This document shows, one piece after another, positions 28,049 to 35,924 of a DNA stretch of 64,000 bases (positions are counted from its first letter, which is position 1; every line of letters starts with the position of its first letter). A model generated the notes under the pieces. The model was not told the DNA's origin and did no database searches. It worked only from the letters and a program-made list of their open reading frames with translations. The stretch is from positions 62,001 through 126,000 of the forward strand of contig NZ_JAPIVG010000001.1 in the NCBI RefSeq assembly GCF_026240095.1. The letters are read 5' to 3'. Position numbers and translations under genes: made by a program. The stretch is from Pedobacter sandarakinus. GTDB lineage: Bacteria; Bacteroidota; Bacteroidia; Sphingobacteriales; Sphingobacteriaceae.

Positions 28049-29794
28049 ATGAGAAAAACCTTACTTACACTTTTCTTCTTAGCAACATTCATAAGTTTAT
28101 TTGCTCAACAGCAAAAAACATATTGTAATCCAATCAATGTAGATTATGGGTATACACCTTTCGAATCATTTACCGAATGGGGAAAACATCGTGCAACGGC
28201 CGATCCGGTAATTGTGAATTACAAAGGGGAATACTTATTGTTTAGCACCAATCAATGGGGTTACTGGCATAGCTCAGATATGCTGAACTGGAAGTTTATC
28301 GAGCGAAAATTTCTTCGCCCATGGAATAAAACAAAAGATGAACTTTGTGCTCCGGGAGTGGGGATTATTGGTGATACTGTGGTGGTTTTTGGCAGCACTT
28401 ATACAAAGAATTTTACGTTATGGGGTAGTACAGACCCACTAGGCAACAAGTGGTTTCCATTAGTAGATTCCTTGGAAATTGGCGGTTGGGACCCTGCATT
28501 TTTTACTGATGATGATGGCAGGTTTTATATGTATAACGGCAGTAGCAACAATTACCCGATGTATGGCGTAGAATTAGACCGAAAAACTTTCAAACCAAAA
28601 GGTGCACGTACACCAATGTATTTGCTAGAGAGTTGGAGATATGGATGGCAACGCTTTGGAGAATATATGGATAATACTTTCCTCGATCCTTTTGCAGAAG
28701 GCGCATGGATGACCAAACACAACGGGAAATATTATTTCCAATATGGGGCTCCCGGAACGGAATTTAGCGGTTATTCTGATGGTGTAGTTGTTGGAACAAA
28801 ACCCCTTTTTTATGATAGCCCTTTTACACCTCAATCAGACCCATTAAGTTATAAAGGTGGTGGTTTTTCTCGTGGCGCAGGTCATGGCGCAACTTTTCAA
28901 GATAACGCAAAAAACTATTGGCACATTTCTACCAGTATCATTTGTGTTAAAAATACCTGGGAAAGGCGAATGGGTATCTGGCCTACTGGTTTCGATAAAG
29001 ATGATGTGATGTGGACCAACACTGCCTTTGGCGATTATCCGCTCTATCTTCCATCTGAAAGAAAAGAAAACAGCCCAGCAGGCCCCGGATGGATGCTTAT
29101 CAATTATAAAAAGCCGGTAACCGTTTCTTCTACGCTGGGCGGCTTCCATGCCAACAACGCTGTGGATGAAAGTATTAAAACCTATTGGAGTGCTAAAACA
29201 GCAAATAATGGCGAATGGATCCAAACAGACTTAGGCAGTTTGGCTACGGTAAACGCCATCCAAATAAACTATGCAGATCAAGATGCAGAATTTATTGGAA
29301 AGCAGGTTGGGATTTTCCATCAATATCAAATTTTTTCTTCGGTTGATGGAAAAAAATGGACACTGTTGGTAGACAAAAGCCAAAACAAAACCGATGTACC
29401 TCACGATTATATTGAGCTTCAAAAACCTGTTAAAACAAGGTTTATTAAGATGGTTAATATTCACATGCCTACCGGAAAATTTGCCATTAGCGGCTTGCGG
29501 GTTTTCGGCAACGGAAACGGCGAAAAACCTTCATCAGTAAACAACCTGATTGTGCTAAGAACAGAAAAAGATAAACGAAGCGCTTACATAAAATGGCAAC
29601 CTGTAGATAATGCATTTGCATACAACCTCTACTACGGAACCGCCCCAGATAAGCTGTATAATTGCATCATGATACATGATTTTAATGAATATTGGTTTAA
29701 GGCAATGGATAGTCAAAAGGCCTATTATTTCGCTATTGAAGCAATTAATGAAAATGGCGTTTCGGCAAAAACACAAGTAAAGAAAGTTGATTAA
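28049..29794 (+). CDS. GH43-like glycoside hydrolase with discoidin (F5/8 C) and fibronectin type III domains
   Basis: A 581-residue secreted protein (signal peptide ending SLFAQ). Residues of about 25-350 look like a five-bladed GH43-type propeller: ATADPVIVNYKGEYLLFS (candidate general base Asp), DELCAPGVGIIGDTVVVF, and DPFAEGAWMTKHNGKYYF (candidate acid Glu). A discoidin-like sandwich follows (NNAVDESIKTYWSAKT, then FIKMVNIHMPTGKFAISGLR). The C-terminus is FN3-like. The exact activity is unknown; GH43 enzymes usually act on arabino- or xylosides, so the role in a beta-1,2-glucan locus is unclear and the natural substrate may be decorated. It lies 26 bp before the GH3 gene. Confidence 0.75.
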   Translation: MRKTLLTLFFLATFISLFAQQQKTYCNPINVDYGYTPFESFTEWGKHRATADPVIVNYKGEYLLFSTNQWGYWHSSDMLNWKFIERKFLRPWNKTKDELCAPGVGIIGDTVVVFGSTYTKNFTLWGSTDPLGNKWFPLVDSLEIGGWDPAFFTDDDGRFYMYNGSSNNYPMYGVELDRKTFKPKGARTPMYLLESWRYGWQRFGEYMDNTFLDPFAEGAWMTKHNGKYYFQYGAPGTEFSGYSDGVVVGTKPLFYDSPFTPQSDPLSYKGGGFSRGAGHGATFQDNAKNYWHISTSIICVKNTWERRMGIWPTGFDKDDVMWTNTAFGDYPLYLPSERKENSPAGPGWMLINYKKPVTVSSTLGGFHANNAVDESIKTYWSAKTANNGEWIQTDLGSLATVNAIQINYADQDAEFIGKQVGIFHQYQIFSSVDGKKWTLLVDKSQNKTDVPHDYIELQKPVKTRFIKMVNIHMPTGKFAISGLRVFGNGNGEKPSSVNNLIVLRTEKDKRSAYIKWQPVDNAFAYNLYYGTAPDKLYNCIMIHDFNEYWFKAMDSQKAYYFAIEAINENGVSAKTQVKKVD

Positions 29795-29820
29795 TTGGTA
29801 ACTAAGTAAAAACAGATATA

Positions 29821-32118
29821 ATGAATAGAGCGAAAATCCTGGTAGTTTTTTTAACATGCCTGATGTTTAATGCATCAGCACAAAATAAAAAGCCTGTATC
29901 GGCAGCGGAGGTAAAAATGAATAACTTCATTAACACCCTCATGGCTAAAATGACTGTAGATGAAAAAATCGGACAATTAAATTTGCCAAGCTCCGGAGAT
30001 ATCACCACTGGTCAGGCCAATAGCAGCGACATTGGTAAAAAGATTAAAGATGGGCAGGTTGGTGGCTTATTCAATATCAAAGGAGTTGACAAGATAAAAG
30101 CCGTGCAAAAAATTGCTGTAGAAAACAGCAGGTTGAAAATTCCCTTGCTTTTTGGGATGGATGTAATTCATGGGTACAACACAGTGTTTCCAATTCCACT
30201 AGGGATGAGCTGCACCTGGGACATGGGAATTGTGCAAAAATCTGCAAGGGTTGCTGCCATAGAGGCAAGTGCAAGTGGCATCAACTGGACCTTTTCTCCT
30301 ATGGTAGATATTTCTCGCGACCCGCGTTGGGGAAGAATTTCTGAAGGAAGTGGTGAAGATGCTTACCTCGGATCGCAAATTGCCGCGGCCATGGTTAAAG
30401 GCTATCAGGGAAAACTGCAAGCCAATAACGAAATTTTAGCTTGTGTAAAACATTATGCCCTGTATGGTGCAGCCGAGGCTGGTAGAGATTACAACACCAC
30501 CGATATGAGTAAGGTTAGAATGTACAACGAGTACTTCCCACCTTATAAAGCTGCGGTTGATGCTGGTGCAGCTAGTATTATGGCTTCTTTTAACGAGGTG
30601 GATGGTATTCCTGCAACAGGTAGTAAGTGGTTAATGACGGAGGTGTTGCGTAACCAGTGGGGTTTCAAAGGCTTTGTTGTTACCGATTATACAGGTATTC
30701 CCGAAATGATTGCACACGGAATGGGGGATTTACAGAAAGTATCTGCCTTAGCAATGAATGCAGGTATAGATATGGATATGGTAGGCGAAGGCTTTTTAGG
30801 TACTTTGAAAAAATCGCTAGCTGAGAAGAAAGTAAACATCAATGAAATAAACCGTGCTTGCCGTTTAATTCTTCAGGCAAAATATAAACTGGGCTTATTT
30901 ACCGATCCTTATAAATTCTGTAATCCAGAACGTGCTGAAAAGGAAGTTTTTACTCCAGAAAACCGCCAGATAGCACGCGAAATCGCTGCAGAAAGTTTTG
31001 TCCTGCTAAAAAATAATAATAACATTTTACCCCTAAAAAAATCGGGAACTATTGCCTTAATCGGACCATTGGCAGATAATACAGCCAATATGTATGGCAC
31101 ATGGAGCGTTGCAGCTTTGTTTGATAAATCTGTAACCGTTTTGCAAGGATTAAAAAATGCTGTAGGCAGCGACGTGAAAATATTAACCGCCCGCGGCGCT
31201 AATTTTCTAGCAGACTCTATAGCCGAGCATCGTTATGTAAATATTCACAACCCCACCTATAAACGCGACGATAGATCTGAAGAAGATATGATTAAAGAAG
31301 CCTTAAAGGTTGCTGAAAAATCTGACGTGATTGTGGCAACCGTTGGCGAAGGCTCTGAATTTACTGGAGAGGCCAGTAGTGTTACAGACATTCAAGTTCC
31401 CGAAACTCAGAAAAATTTACTTAAAGCACTCGCTAAAACGGGCAAACCTATCGTTATGGTATTGTTTACTGGTAGGCCACTAGCACTCAAATGGGAACAA
31501 GAAAATATTCCTGCTATCTTAAATGTATGGTTTCCAGGTAGTGAGGCGGGCAACTCAATTGCCGATGTACTTTTCGGAAAAGTAAATCCTTCTGGAAAAC
31601 TGAGCACCACGTTCCCTCAAAATGTTGGACAGGTGCCTATTTATTATGCCCATAAAAACACTGGCAGACCTTTAGCTGAGGGTAAATGGTTCGAAAAATT
31701 TCGTTCTGCTTACTTGGATGTTACCAACCAGCCATTATTTCCATTTGGCTATGGGTTAAGTTATACTACGTTTAATTATAGCGATATCAAACTAAGTAAT
31801 AGCAGCCTAACAAAAGGAAAATCCATCACCGCATCGGTAACACTTAGCAATACAGGTAAGTATGATGGTAAGGAAGTTGTTCAGTTATACATCCGCGATT
31901 TAGTGGGGAGCATTACCAGACCTGTAAAAGAGCTGAAAGGTTTCCAGAAAGTAAGTTTAAAAGCCGGGGAGAGTAAGACTGTAACCTTCAATATCTCAGA
32001 AAACGACCTAAAATTCTATAATTCTGATTTAAAACATGTTGCAGAACCCGGAGATTTCGAGGTATTTATTGGAACCAATTCTCAGGACGTTAAAACCGCG
32101 GCATTTTCACTAAAATAA
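29821..32118 (+). CDS. GH3 beta-glucosidase (BglX type)
   Basis: A 765-residue secreted enzyme (signal peptide ending FNASAQ). The N-terminal TIM-barrel domain has KH at 210-211 and the nucleophile Asp289 in GFVVTDYTGI. The alpha/beta sandwich carries the candidate acid/base in GSEFTGEASSVTD (Glu517). A C-terminal fibronectin-like domain (NTGKYDGKEVVQLYIRD) completes the BglX layout and length. It would release glucose from beta-linked oligosaccharides in the periplasm. Alongside GH144, a beta-1,2-glucosidase role fits: a GH3 of Bacteroides thetaiotaomicron (BT_3567) has that activity, as I recall. Confidence 0.95.
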   Translation: MNRAKILVVFLTCLMFNASAQNKKPVSAAEVKMNNFINTLMAKMTVDEKIGQLNLPSSGDITTGQANSSDIGKKIKDGQVGGLFNIKGVDKIKAVQKIAVENSRLKIPLLFGMDVIHGYNTVFPIPLGMSCTWDMGIVQKSARVAAIEASASGINWTFSPMVDISRDPRWGRISEGSGEDAYLGSQIAAAMVKGYQGKLQANNEILACVKHYALYGAAEAGRDYNTTDMSKVRMYNEYFPPYKAAVDAGAASIMASFNEVDGIPATGSKWLMTEVLRNQWGFKGFVVTDYTGIPEMIAHGMGDLQKVSALAMNAGIDMDMVGEGFLGTLKKSLAEKKVNINEINRACRLILQAKYKLGLFTDPYKFCNPERAEKEVFTPENRQIAREIAAESFVLLKNNNNILPLKKSGTIALIGPLADNTANMYGTWSVAALFDKSVTVLQGLKNAVGSDVKILTARGANFLADSIAEHRYVNIHNPTYKRDDRSEEDMIKEALKVAEKSDVIVATVGEGSEFTGEASSVTDIQVPETQKNLLKALAKTGKPIVMVLFTGRPLALKWEQENIPAILNVWFPGSEAGNSIADVLFGKVNPSGKLSTTFPQNVGQVPIYYAHKNTGRPLAEGKWFEKFRSAYLDVTNQPLFPFGYGLSYTTFNYSDIKLSNSSLTKGKSITASVTLSNTGKYDGKEVVQLYIRDLVGSITRPVKELKGFQKVSLKAGESKTVTFNISENDLKFYNSDLKHVAEPGDFEVFIGTNSQDVKTAAFSLK

Positions 32119-32145
32119 TTTTGTGAAAGGTAAATGCTAAATTAC

Positions 32146-32178
32146 AAACCCTGCACTATTGTAAAGTAGTCAGGGTTT
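32146..32178 (+). terminator. Rho-independent terminator after the GH3 gene
   Basis: AAACCCTG (32146-32153) pairs with CAGGGTTT (32171-32178), with inner ACTA/TAGT pairing and a T-rich 3' flank. It closes the GH144-GH43-GH3 run. Confidence 0.7.
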
Positions 32179-32180
32179 TA

Positions 32181-32188
32181 TATTTTTG
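32181..32188 (+). promoter_or_regulatory. -7 promoter element before the esterase gene, TATTTTTG
   Basis: A perfect TAnnTTTG with a TTG at 32159-32161, 19 bp upstream. The predicted transcription start falls at about 32193-32195, on the start codon itself, so a leaderless mRNA is possible. The T-run of the preceding terminator overlaps it, so a chance match cannot be excluded. Confidence 0.35.
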
Positions 32189-32192
32189 TTAT

Positions 32193-32975
32193 ATGAAGAA
32201 GATCTTTATCATCATCTATTTACTCTTAGTCGCATCTTTATTAAATGCTCAGGATTTAAAAAAATACGATCGCGGGAGCTTTATCAAAGGAAAGGATTCC
32301 ATTTACTATAGAATTCTTTTTCCTGAAAATTTCGATCCAAATCAAAAATATCCAATTTTATTTTTTTTGCATGGCAGAGGTGAAAGCGGAAATGATAACG
32401 AGAAACAGCTCACTCACGGTGGAAAATTGTTTTTAAAGGATGAAGTTAGAAGAGATTTTCCGGCCATTGTGGTTTTTCCGCAGTGCCCAAATGATAGCTA
32501 TTGGGCCAATGTAGAAATTACAACCAGTGAGAAAGGTAAGCGAAGTTTTGCTTTCGTTGAGGGCGGAAAACCTACAAAACCAATGCATGCCTTGCAAGGA
32601 ATGGTGAAGGATTTCCTAAAAAAACCTTTCGTTAATAAGGAGCAAGTATATGTTGGTGGCCTTTCTATGGGTGGAATGGGTACGTATGAGTTACTAAGAA
32701 GACAAAGAAAAACATTTGCGGCAGCCTTCGCAATTTGCGGTGGCGACAATACCAACAATATCAAAAAATACCAAAGTATACCATTATGGATATTTCATGG
32801 TGGTAAAGATGATGTCGTAGATCCGGCATATTCAATCGCGATAGCTGAAAGATTAAAAATTGTTGGTAAGGAAGTGAAATTTACGCTTTACCCAAACGCA
32901 AACCATAATAGCTGGGATAGCGCCTTTGCTGAGCCAAACTTATTACCTTGGCTTTTCGGACATAAAAAAGACTAA
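32193..32975 (+). CDS. Secreted alpha/beta-hydrolase (prolyl-oligopeptidase/carboxylesterase-like)
   Basis: A 260-residue exported hydrolase (signal peptide ending LLNAQ). The catalytic triad is readable: Ser158 in GGLSMGG, Asp206 or Asp207 in HGGKDDVVDP and His238 in PNANHNSW. The oxyanion segment PILFFLHGRGESG is near residue 54. Such short esterases often sit in PULs and remove ester groups from glycans or oligosaccharides; that role is inferred. It follows the GH3 gene after a terminator and has a possible promoter of its own. Confidence 0.85.
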   Translation: MKKIFIIIYLLLVASLLNAQDLKKYDRGSFIKGKDSIYYRILFPENFDPNQKYPILFFLHGRGESGNDNEKQLTHGGKLFLKDEVRRDFPAIVVFPQCPNDSYWANVEITTSEKGKRSFAFVEGGKPTKPMHALQGMVKDFLKKPFVNKEQVYVGGLSMGGMGTYELLRRQRKTFAAAFAICGGDNTNNIKKYQSIPLWIFHGGKDDVVDPAYSIAIAERLKIVGKEVKFTLYPNANHNSWDSAFAEPNLLPWLFGHKKD

Positions 32976-33055
32976 ATCCTTCCGGATAAATTATTTGTTA
33001 GCGTGGCTGGAAAATTAATACCTAACTAATACTTAGGTGGTATACTCATAAACTA

Positions 33056-33089
33056 CAAAGGCTTGAAGAATGATATCTCCAAGCCTTTG
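33056..33089. terminator. Hairpin between convergent esterase and yebC genes
   Basis: CAAAGGCTTG (33056-33065) and CAAGCCTTTG (33080-33089) form a perfect 10-bp stem in the space between convergent genes, so it can serve both. There is no strong T-run on either side. Confidence 0.5.
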
Positions 33090-33114
33090 TCTATTCTATC
33101 GTAATTATAAATTC

Positions 33115-33843
33115 TTATTCAGCCATGTTATGATAAACGGCCTGTACATCATCATCCTCTTCCAGTTTATCAATTAATTTCATTACATCAGCTGCCTGCT
33201 CTTCCGTTACCTCGTGGTGCGAAAGCGCAATTCGCTCTAACTTTGAGCTTTTAAGTTCTATGCCTTTCTCCTCAAGCGCTTTCTGCAAGGACCCAAAATG
33301 CTCGAAAGCACCTTGTGCAACAGCCACGTCGTTCCCCTCTTCATCAGCTTCTACGTAAAGTTCCTCAAGGCCTGCATCAATCAGTTCAAATTCCAGCTCT
33401 TCTAAATCTAAGTTTTCTGCAGGCGTAAAACGGAAAATAGATTTCCGGTTGAATACAAAGTCCAATGATCCGGTTTTACCTAAAGATCCATCGGTCTTAT
33501 TAAAATAGCTACGTACGTTAGCAACTGTCCTGTTCGTATTATCGGTAGCCGTTTCAATAAGAACAGCCACTCCATGTGGAGCATAACCTTCGTAAACAAT
33601 TTCTTCGTAGTTGGCCATAGATTTATCTGAAGCACGCTTAATAGCAGCTTCTACCCTATCCTTTGGCATATTTACAGCTTTCGCATTTTGCATAGCTGTA
33701 CGCAGGCGGGAGTTGGTTTCAGGATGTGGCCCAGATTCCTTAACCGCCATAACAATATCTTTACCAATACGTGTAAACTGAACGGCCATTTTGGCCCAAC
33801 GTTTAAATTTTCTTTCTTTTCTAAATTCGAATGCTCTTCCCAT
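33115..33843 (-). CDS. YebC/PmpR family protein
   Basis: A 242-residue YebC/PmpR-family protein, full length for the family. The N-terminus MGRAFEFRKERKFKRWAKMA and the segment SRLRTAMQNAKAVNMPKDRV are family hallmarks, as are GYAPHGVAVLIET and FNRKSIFRF. These proteins have been described as DNA-binding regulators and more recently as ribosome-associated factors helping translation through proline stretches; which applies here cannot be told. It is encoded on its own. Confidence 0.95.
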   Translation of the reverse strand: MGRAFEFRKERKFKRWAKMAVQFTRIGKDIVMAVKESGPHPETNSRLRTAMQNAKAVNMPKDRVEAAIKRASDKSMANYEEIVYEGYAPHGVAVLIETATDNTNRTVANVRSYFNKTDGSLGKTGSLDFVFNRKSIFRFTPAENLDLEELEFELIDAGLEELYVEADEEGNDVAVAQGAFEHFGSLQKALEEKGIELKSSKLERIALSHHEVTEEQAADVMKLIDKLEEDDDVQAVYHNMAE

Positions 33844-33954
33844 TTTTTTGGTGTTGAGTTTAAGAGGCGAACCAGGGCAATTTATGCACCTAACCTACAG
33901 CCTCTTACCTTAATTATTTTAATCTATATTTCTTCTTTACTATTGGTTTTATAC

Positions 33955-34902
33955 TTAACCTTTTCCTAAATTTTTCAACATATCAGCAGTTAGTTTGGCT
34001 AAGTCAAATTCTGGTTTCCATCCCCAATCTTTAGCAGCAAAATCATCGTTAATAGAACGCGGCCAGCTATTGGCAATTTGCTGGCGAGGATCATGATCAG
34101 CGTAAGTTAGCGTAAAATCCGGAATATGTTTTCTTATCTCTGTAGCTAAAATTTCCGGAGTGAAACTTACACCACCAAAATTATAGCTACTACGTACTGA
34201 AATCTGATCTGCGGGAGCATCCATGAGTTCGATGGTTCCACGGATGGCATCCTCCATATACATCATTGGCAATTCGGTTTGCGCACTTAAAAAACTTTGG
34301 TAACTCCCTTTCTTTAATGCCTCATGAAAGATATGAATGGCATAATCAGTAGTTCCTCCACCTGGCGCAGCTTTCCAGCTAATTAATCCCGGATAACGAA
34401 TACTCCTTACATCTAAACCATATTTTTGATTGTAATATTCACACCAGCGTTCTCCTGCCAATTTACTAATTCCGTAAACCGTATTTGGATCCATAATGCA
34501 ATATTGCCCGGTATTATCTTTTGGCGAATTTGGTCCAAAAACCGCGATTGAACTTGGCCAATAAACTTTTGCTACCTGGTATTCCAAGGCCAGATCAAGT
34601 ACATTCAACAAACCATTCATATTCAAATCCCAGGCTAATTTAGGATTTTGCTCACCAGTAGCTGATAATAAAGCAGCCAACAGATAGACTTGTGTTGGTT
34701 TATATTTCTTGAATATACCGTTAATCATCTCCTTATCCAAAACATTAACAAACTCAAACGGGGCAGAATTTTTAATGTCGTAATCGGGTCTCCGAATATC
34801 ACAGGCAACCACCTGATCTTCACCATAAATTTTACGTAACATAGTTACCAACTCTGTACCGATTTGCCCGTTAGAGCCTAAAACAATAATTCTTTCTTGC
34901 AT
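33955..34902 (-). CDS. L-threonine 3-dehydrogenase, short-chain (UDP-sugar-epimerase-like) type
   Basis: A 315-residue extended short-chain dehydrogenase. The NAD-binding motif GSNGQIG is at residues 9-15, and the catalytic Tyr143 and Lys147 lie in YGISK. The segments RYPGLISWKAAPGGGTTDYA and ELPMMYMEDAI are the ones I associate with threonine dehydrogenases of the Flavobacterium type rather than with sugar epimerases. It would oxidize threonine to 2-amino-3-oxobutyrate, the substrate of Kbl encoded at 4849-6036. A promoter element lies just upstream. A nucleotide-sugar epimerase is the alternative reading. Confidence 0.87.
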   Translation of the reverse strand: MQERIIVLGSNGQIGTELVTMLRKIYGEDQVVACDIRRPDYDIKNSAPFEFVNVLDKEMINGIFKKYKPTQVYLLAALLSATGEQNPKLAWDLNMNGLLNVLDLALEYQVAKVYWPSSIAVFGPNSPKDNTGQYCIMDPNTVYGISKLAGERWCEYYNQKYGLDVRSIRYPGLISWKAAPGGGTTDYAIHIFHEALKKGSYQSFLSAQTELPMMYMEDAIRGTIELMDAPADQISVRSSYNFGGVSFTPEILATEIRKHIPDFTLTYADHDPRQQIANSWPRSINDDFAAKDWGWKPEFDLAKLTADMLKNLGKG

Positions 34903-34921
34903 AATTTTTTTAGAGATTTCG

Positions 34922-34929
34922 CAAAGGTA
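34922..34929 (-). promoter_or_regulatory. -7 promoter element before the threonine dehydrogenase gene, TACCTTTG
   Basis: Minus-strand match to TAnnTTTG, 19 nt before the ATG at 34902. No clear -33 box. Confidence 0.5.
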
Positions 34930-35140
34930 GAAAAATGAGCCTAAATGAGTAGAAAATTTTCTTGCAGGCTTATCTATTTCGCTCGGTGGTTGGTTTTTAA
35001 AGCAATTACTATTTCCTGCCGATGGATGAGACGAGTTGTTTTGAACCCGCTAAAAGGAGAACGTGAACATTGCCTTCTTCATTGCCAATATGAAAGCGGT
35101 TATTGTAAGTCTTACACTATTTGAACTGAATAAAAAAACT

Positions 35141-35154
35141 TGCATAATTATGCA
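35141..35154. promoter_or_regulatory. 14-bp perfect palindrome TGCATAATTATGCA
   Basis: A perfect palindrome in the 411-bp interval between the divergent threonine dehydrogenase and 3-keto-glycoside genes, 160 bp before the ATG at 35314. It could be an operator. The rest of the interval 34930-35313 is AT-rich and shows no gene or other clear signal. Confidence 0.4.
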
Positions 35155-35313
35155 GTAAATCGATTATCTTTAATCTATTTAGAATATTTCCATATTGTAA
35201 CAATCCCATTGCAGTAACTTTAATTAACACTTACATTTTTAATTTTTCGCTATATTTTTTCTAATATTACTAATTGAACACATACCAAACCAATATATAA
35301 AAATAACAAAACG

Positions 35314-35898
35314 ATGCAAAGAAGAGAAGCACTCAAAAATGTTGCATTTTTGCTGGGAGGAGCGATCTCGGCAAGTACAATGGGCGTTTTATTCGAAAGT
35401 TTTACACTTCCTGAAAATGAAAAGAATTTTGTTTCCTTTTCAGCTCAGGACGAAAAGATCTTCGCCGAATTCGCTGATATTATTGTACCAACCACCAAAT
35501 CATCGGGTGGTGCAAAGGCCGCAGGATTAGGCAAATTTATCCCGATGATGATTAAAGATTGTTATCCGGCGCAAATGCAAACCTCATTTGCAAACGGCTT
35601 TAAACAACTGCAAGACAAGTCGATGAAAGATTTCGGGAAAAACTATCTGGCATTAAGTGCTGCTGAGAAAACAAAATTGATGGTTGACTTACGACTAATG
35701 GCCATTGCACAGAAAGAAGCTAAAGTTGAGGAAAACAAAGACCTAACTTACTTTTTTGTTACCGCGAGAGATTTAACATTGTTGGGTTATTATTCATCCG
35801 AAATTGGTTGTACCAAAGCCCGCGAGTATGTACTTGTGCCTGGGCGGTACGATGGCAATGCCCCTTTGAAACCGGGACAAAAATCTTGGGCAACTTAA
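35314..35898 (+). CDS. Gluconate 2-dehydrogenase subunit 3 family protein (LacC-like small subunit)
   Basis: A 194-residue protein with an N-terminal RREALKN segment and a hydrophobic stretch (VAFLLGGAISAS), a Tat-type signal. The family is the small subunit of membrane-associated GMC dehydrogenases (gluconate 2-dehydrogenase, and glucoside 3-dehydrogenase LacC of Caulobacter). It is needed for export and maturation of the flavoprotein, which folds with its cofactor in the cytoplasm and travels with this subunit. The GMC partner follows 26 bp downstream, which supports the assignment. It is the first gene of a long + strand run. Confidence 0.88.
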   Translation: MQRREALKNVAFLLGGAISASTMGVLFESFTLPENEKNFVSFSAQDEKIFAEFADIIVPTTKSSGGAKAAGLGKFIPMMIKDCYPAQMQTSFANGFKQLQDKSMKDFGKNYLALSAAEKTKLMVDLRLMAIAQKEAKVEENKDLTYFFVTARDLTLLGYYSSEIGCTKAREYVLVPGRYDGNAPLKPGQKSWAT

Positions 35899-35924
35899 TT
35901 TCTTAACTCAGAACAAAAAACATC

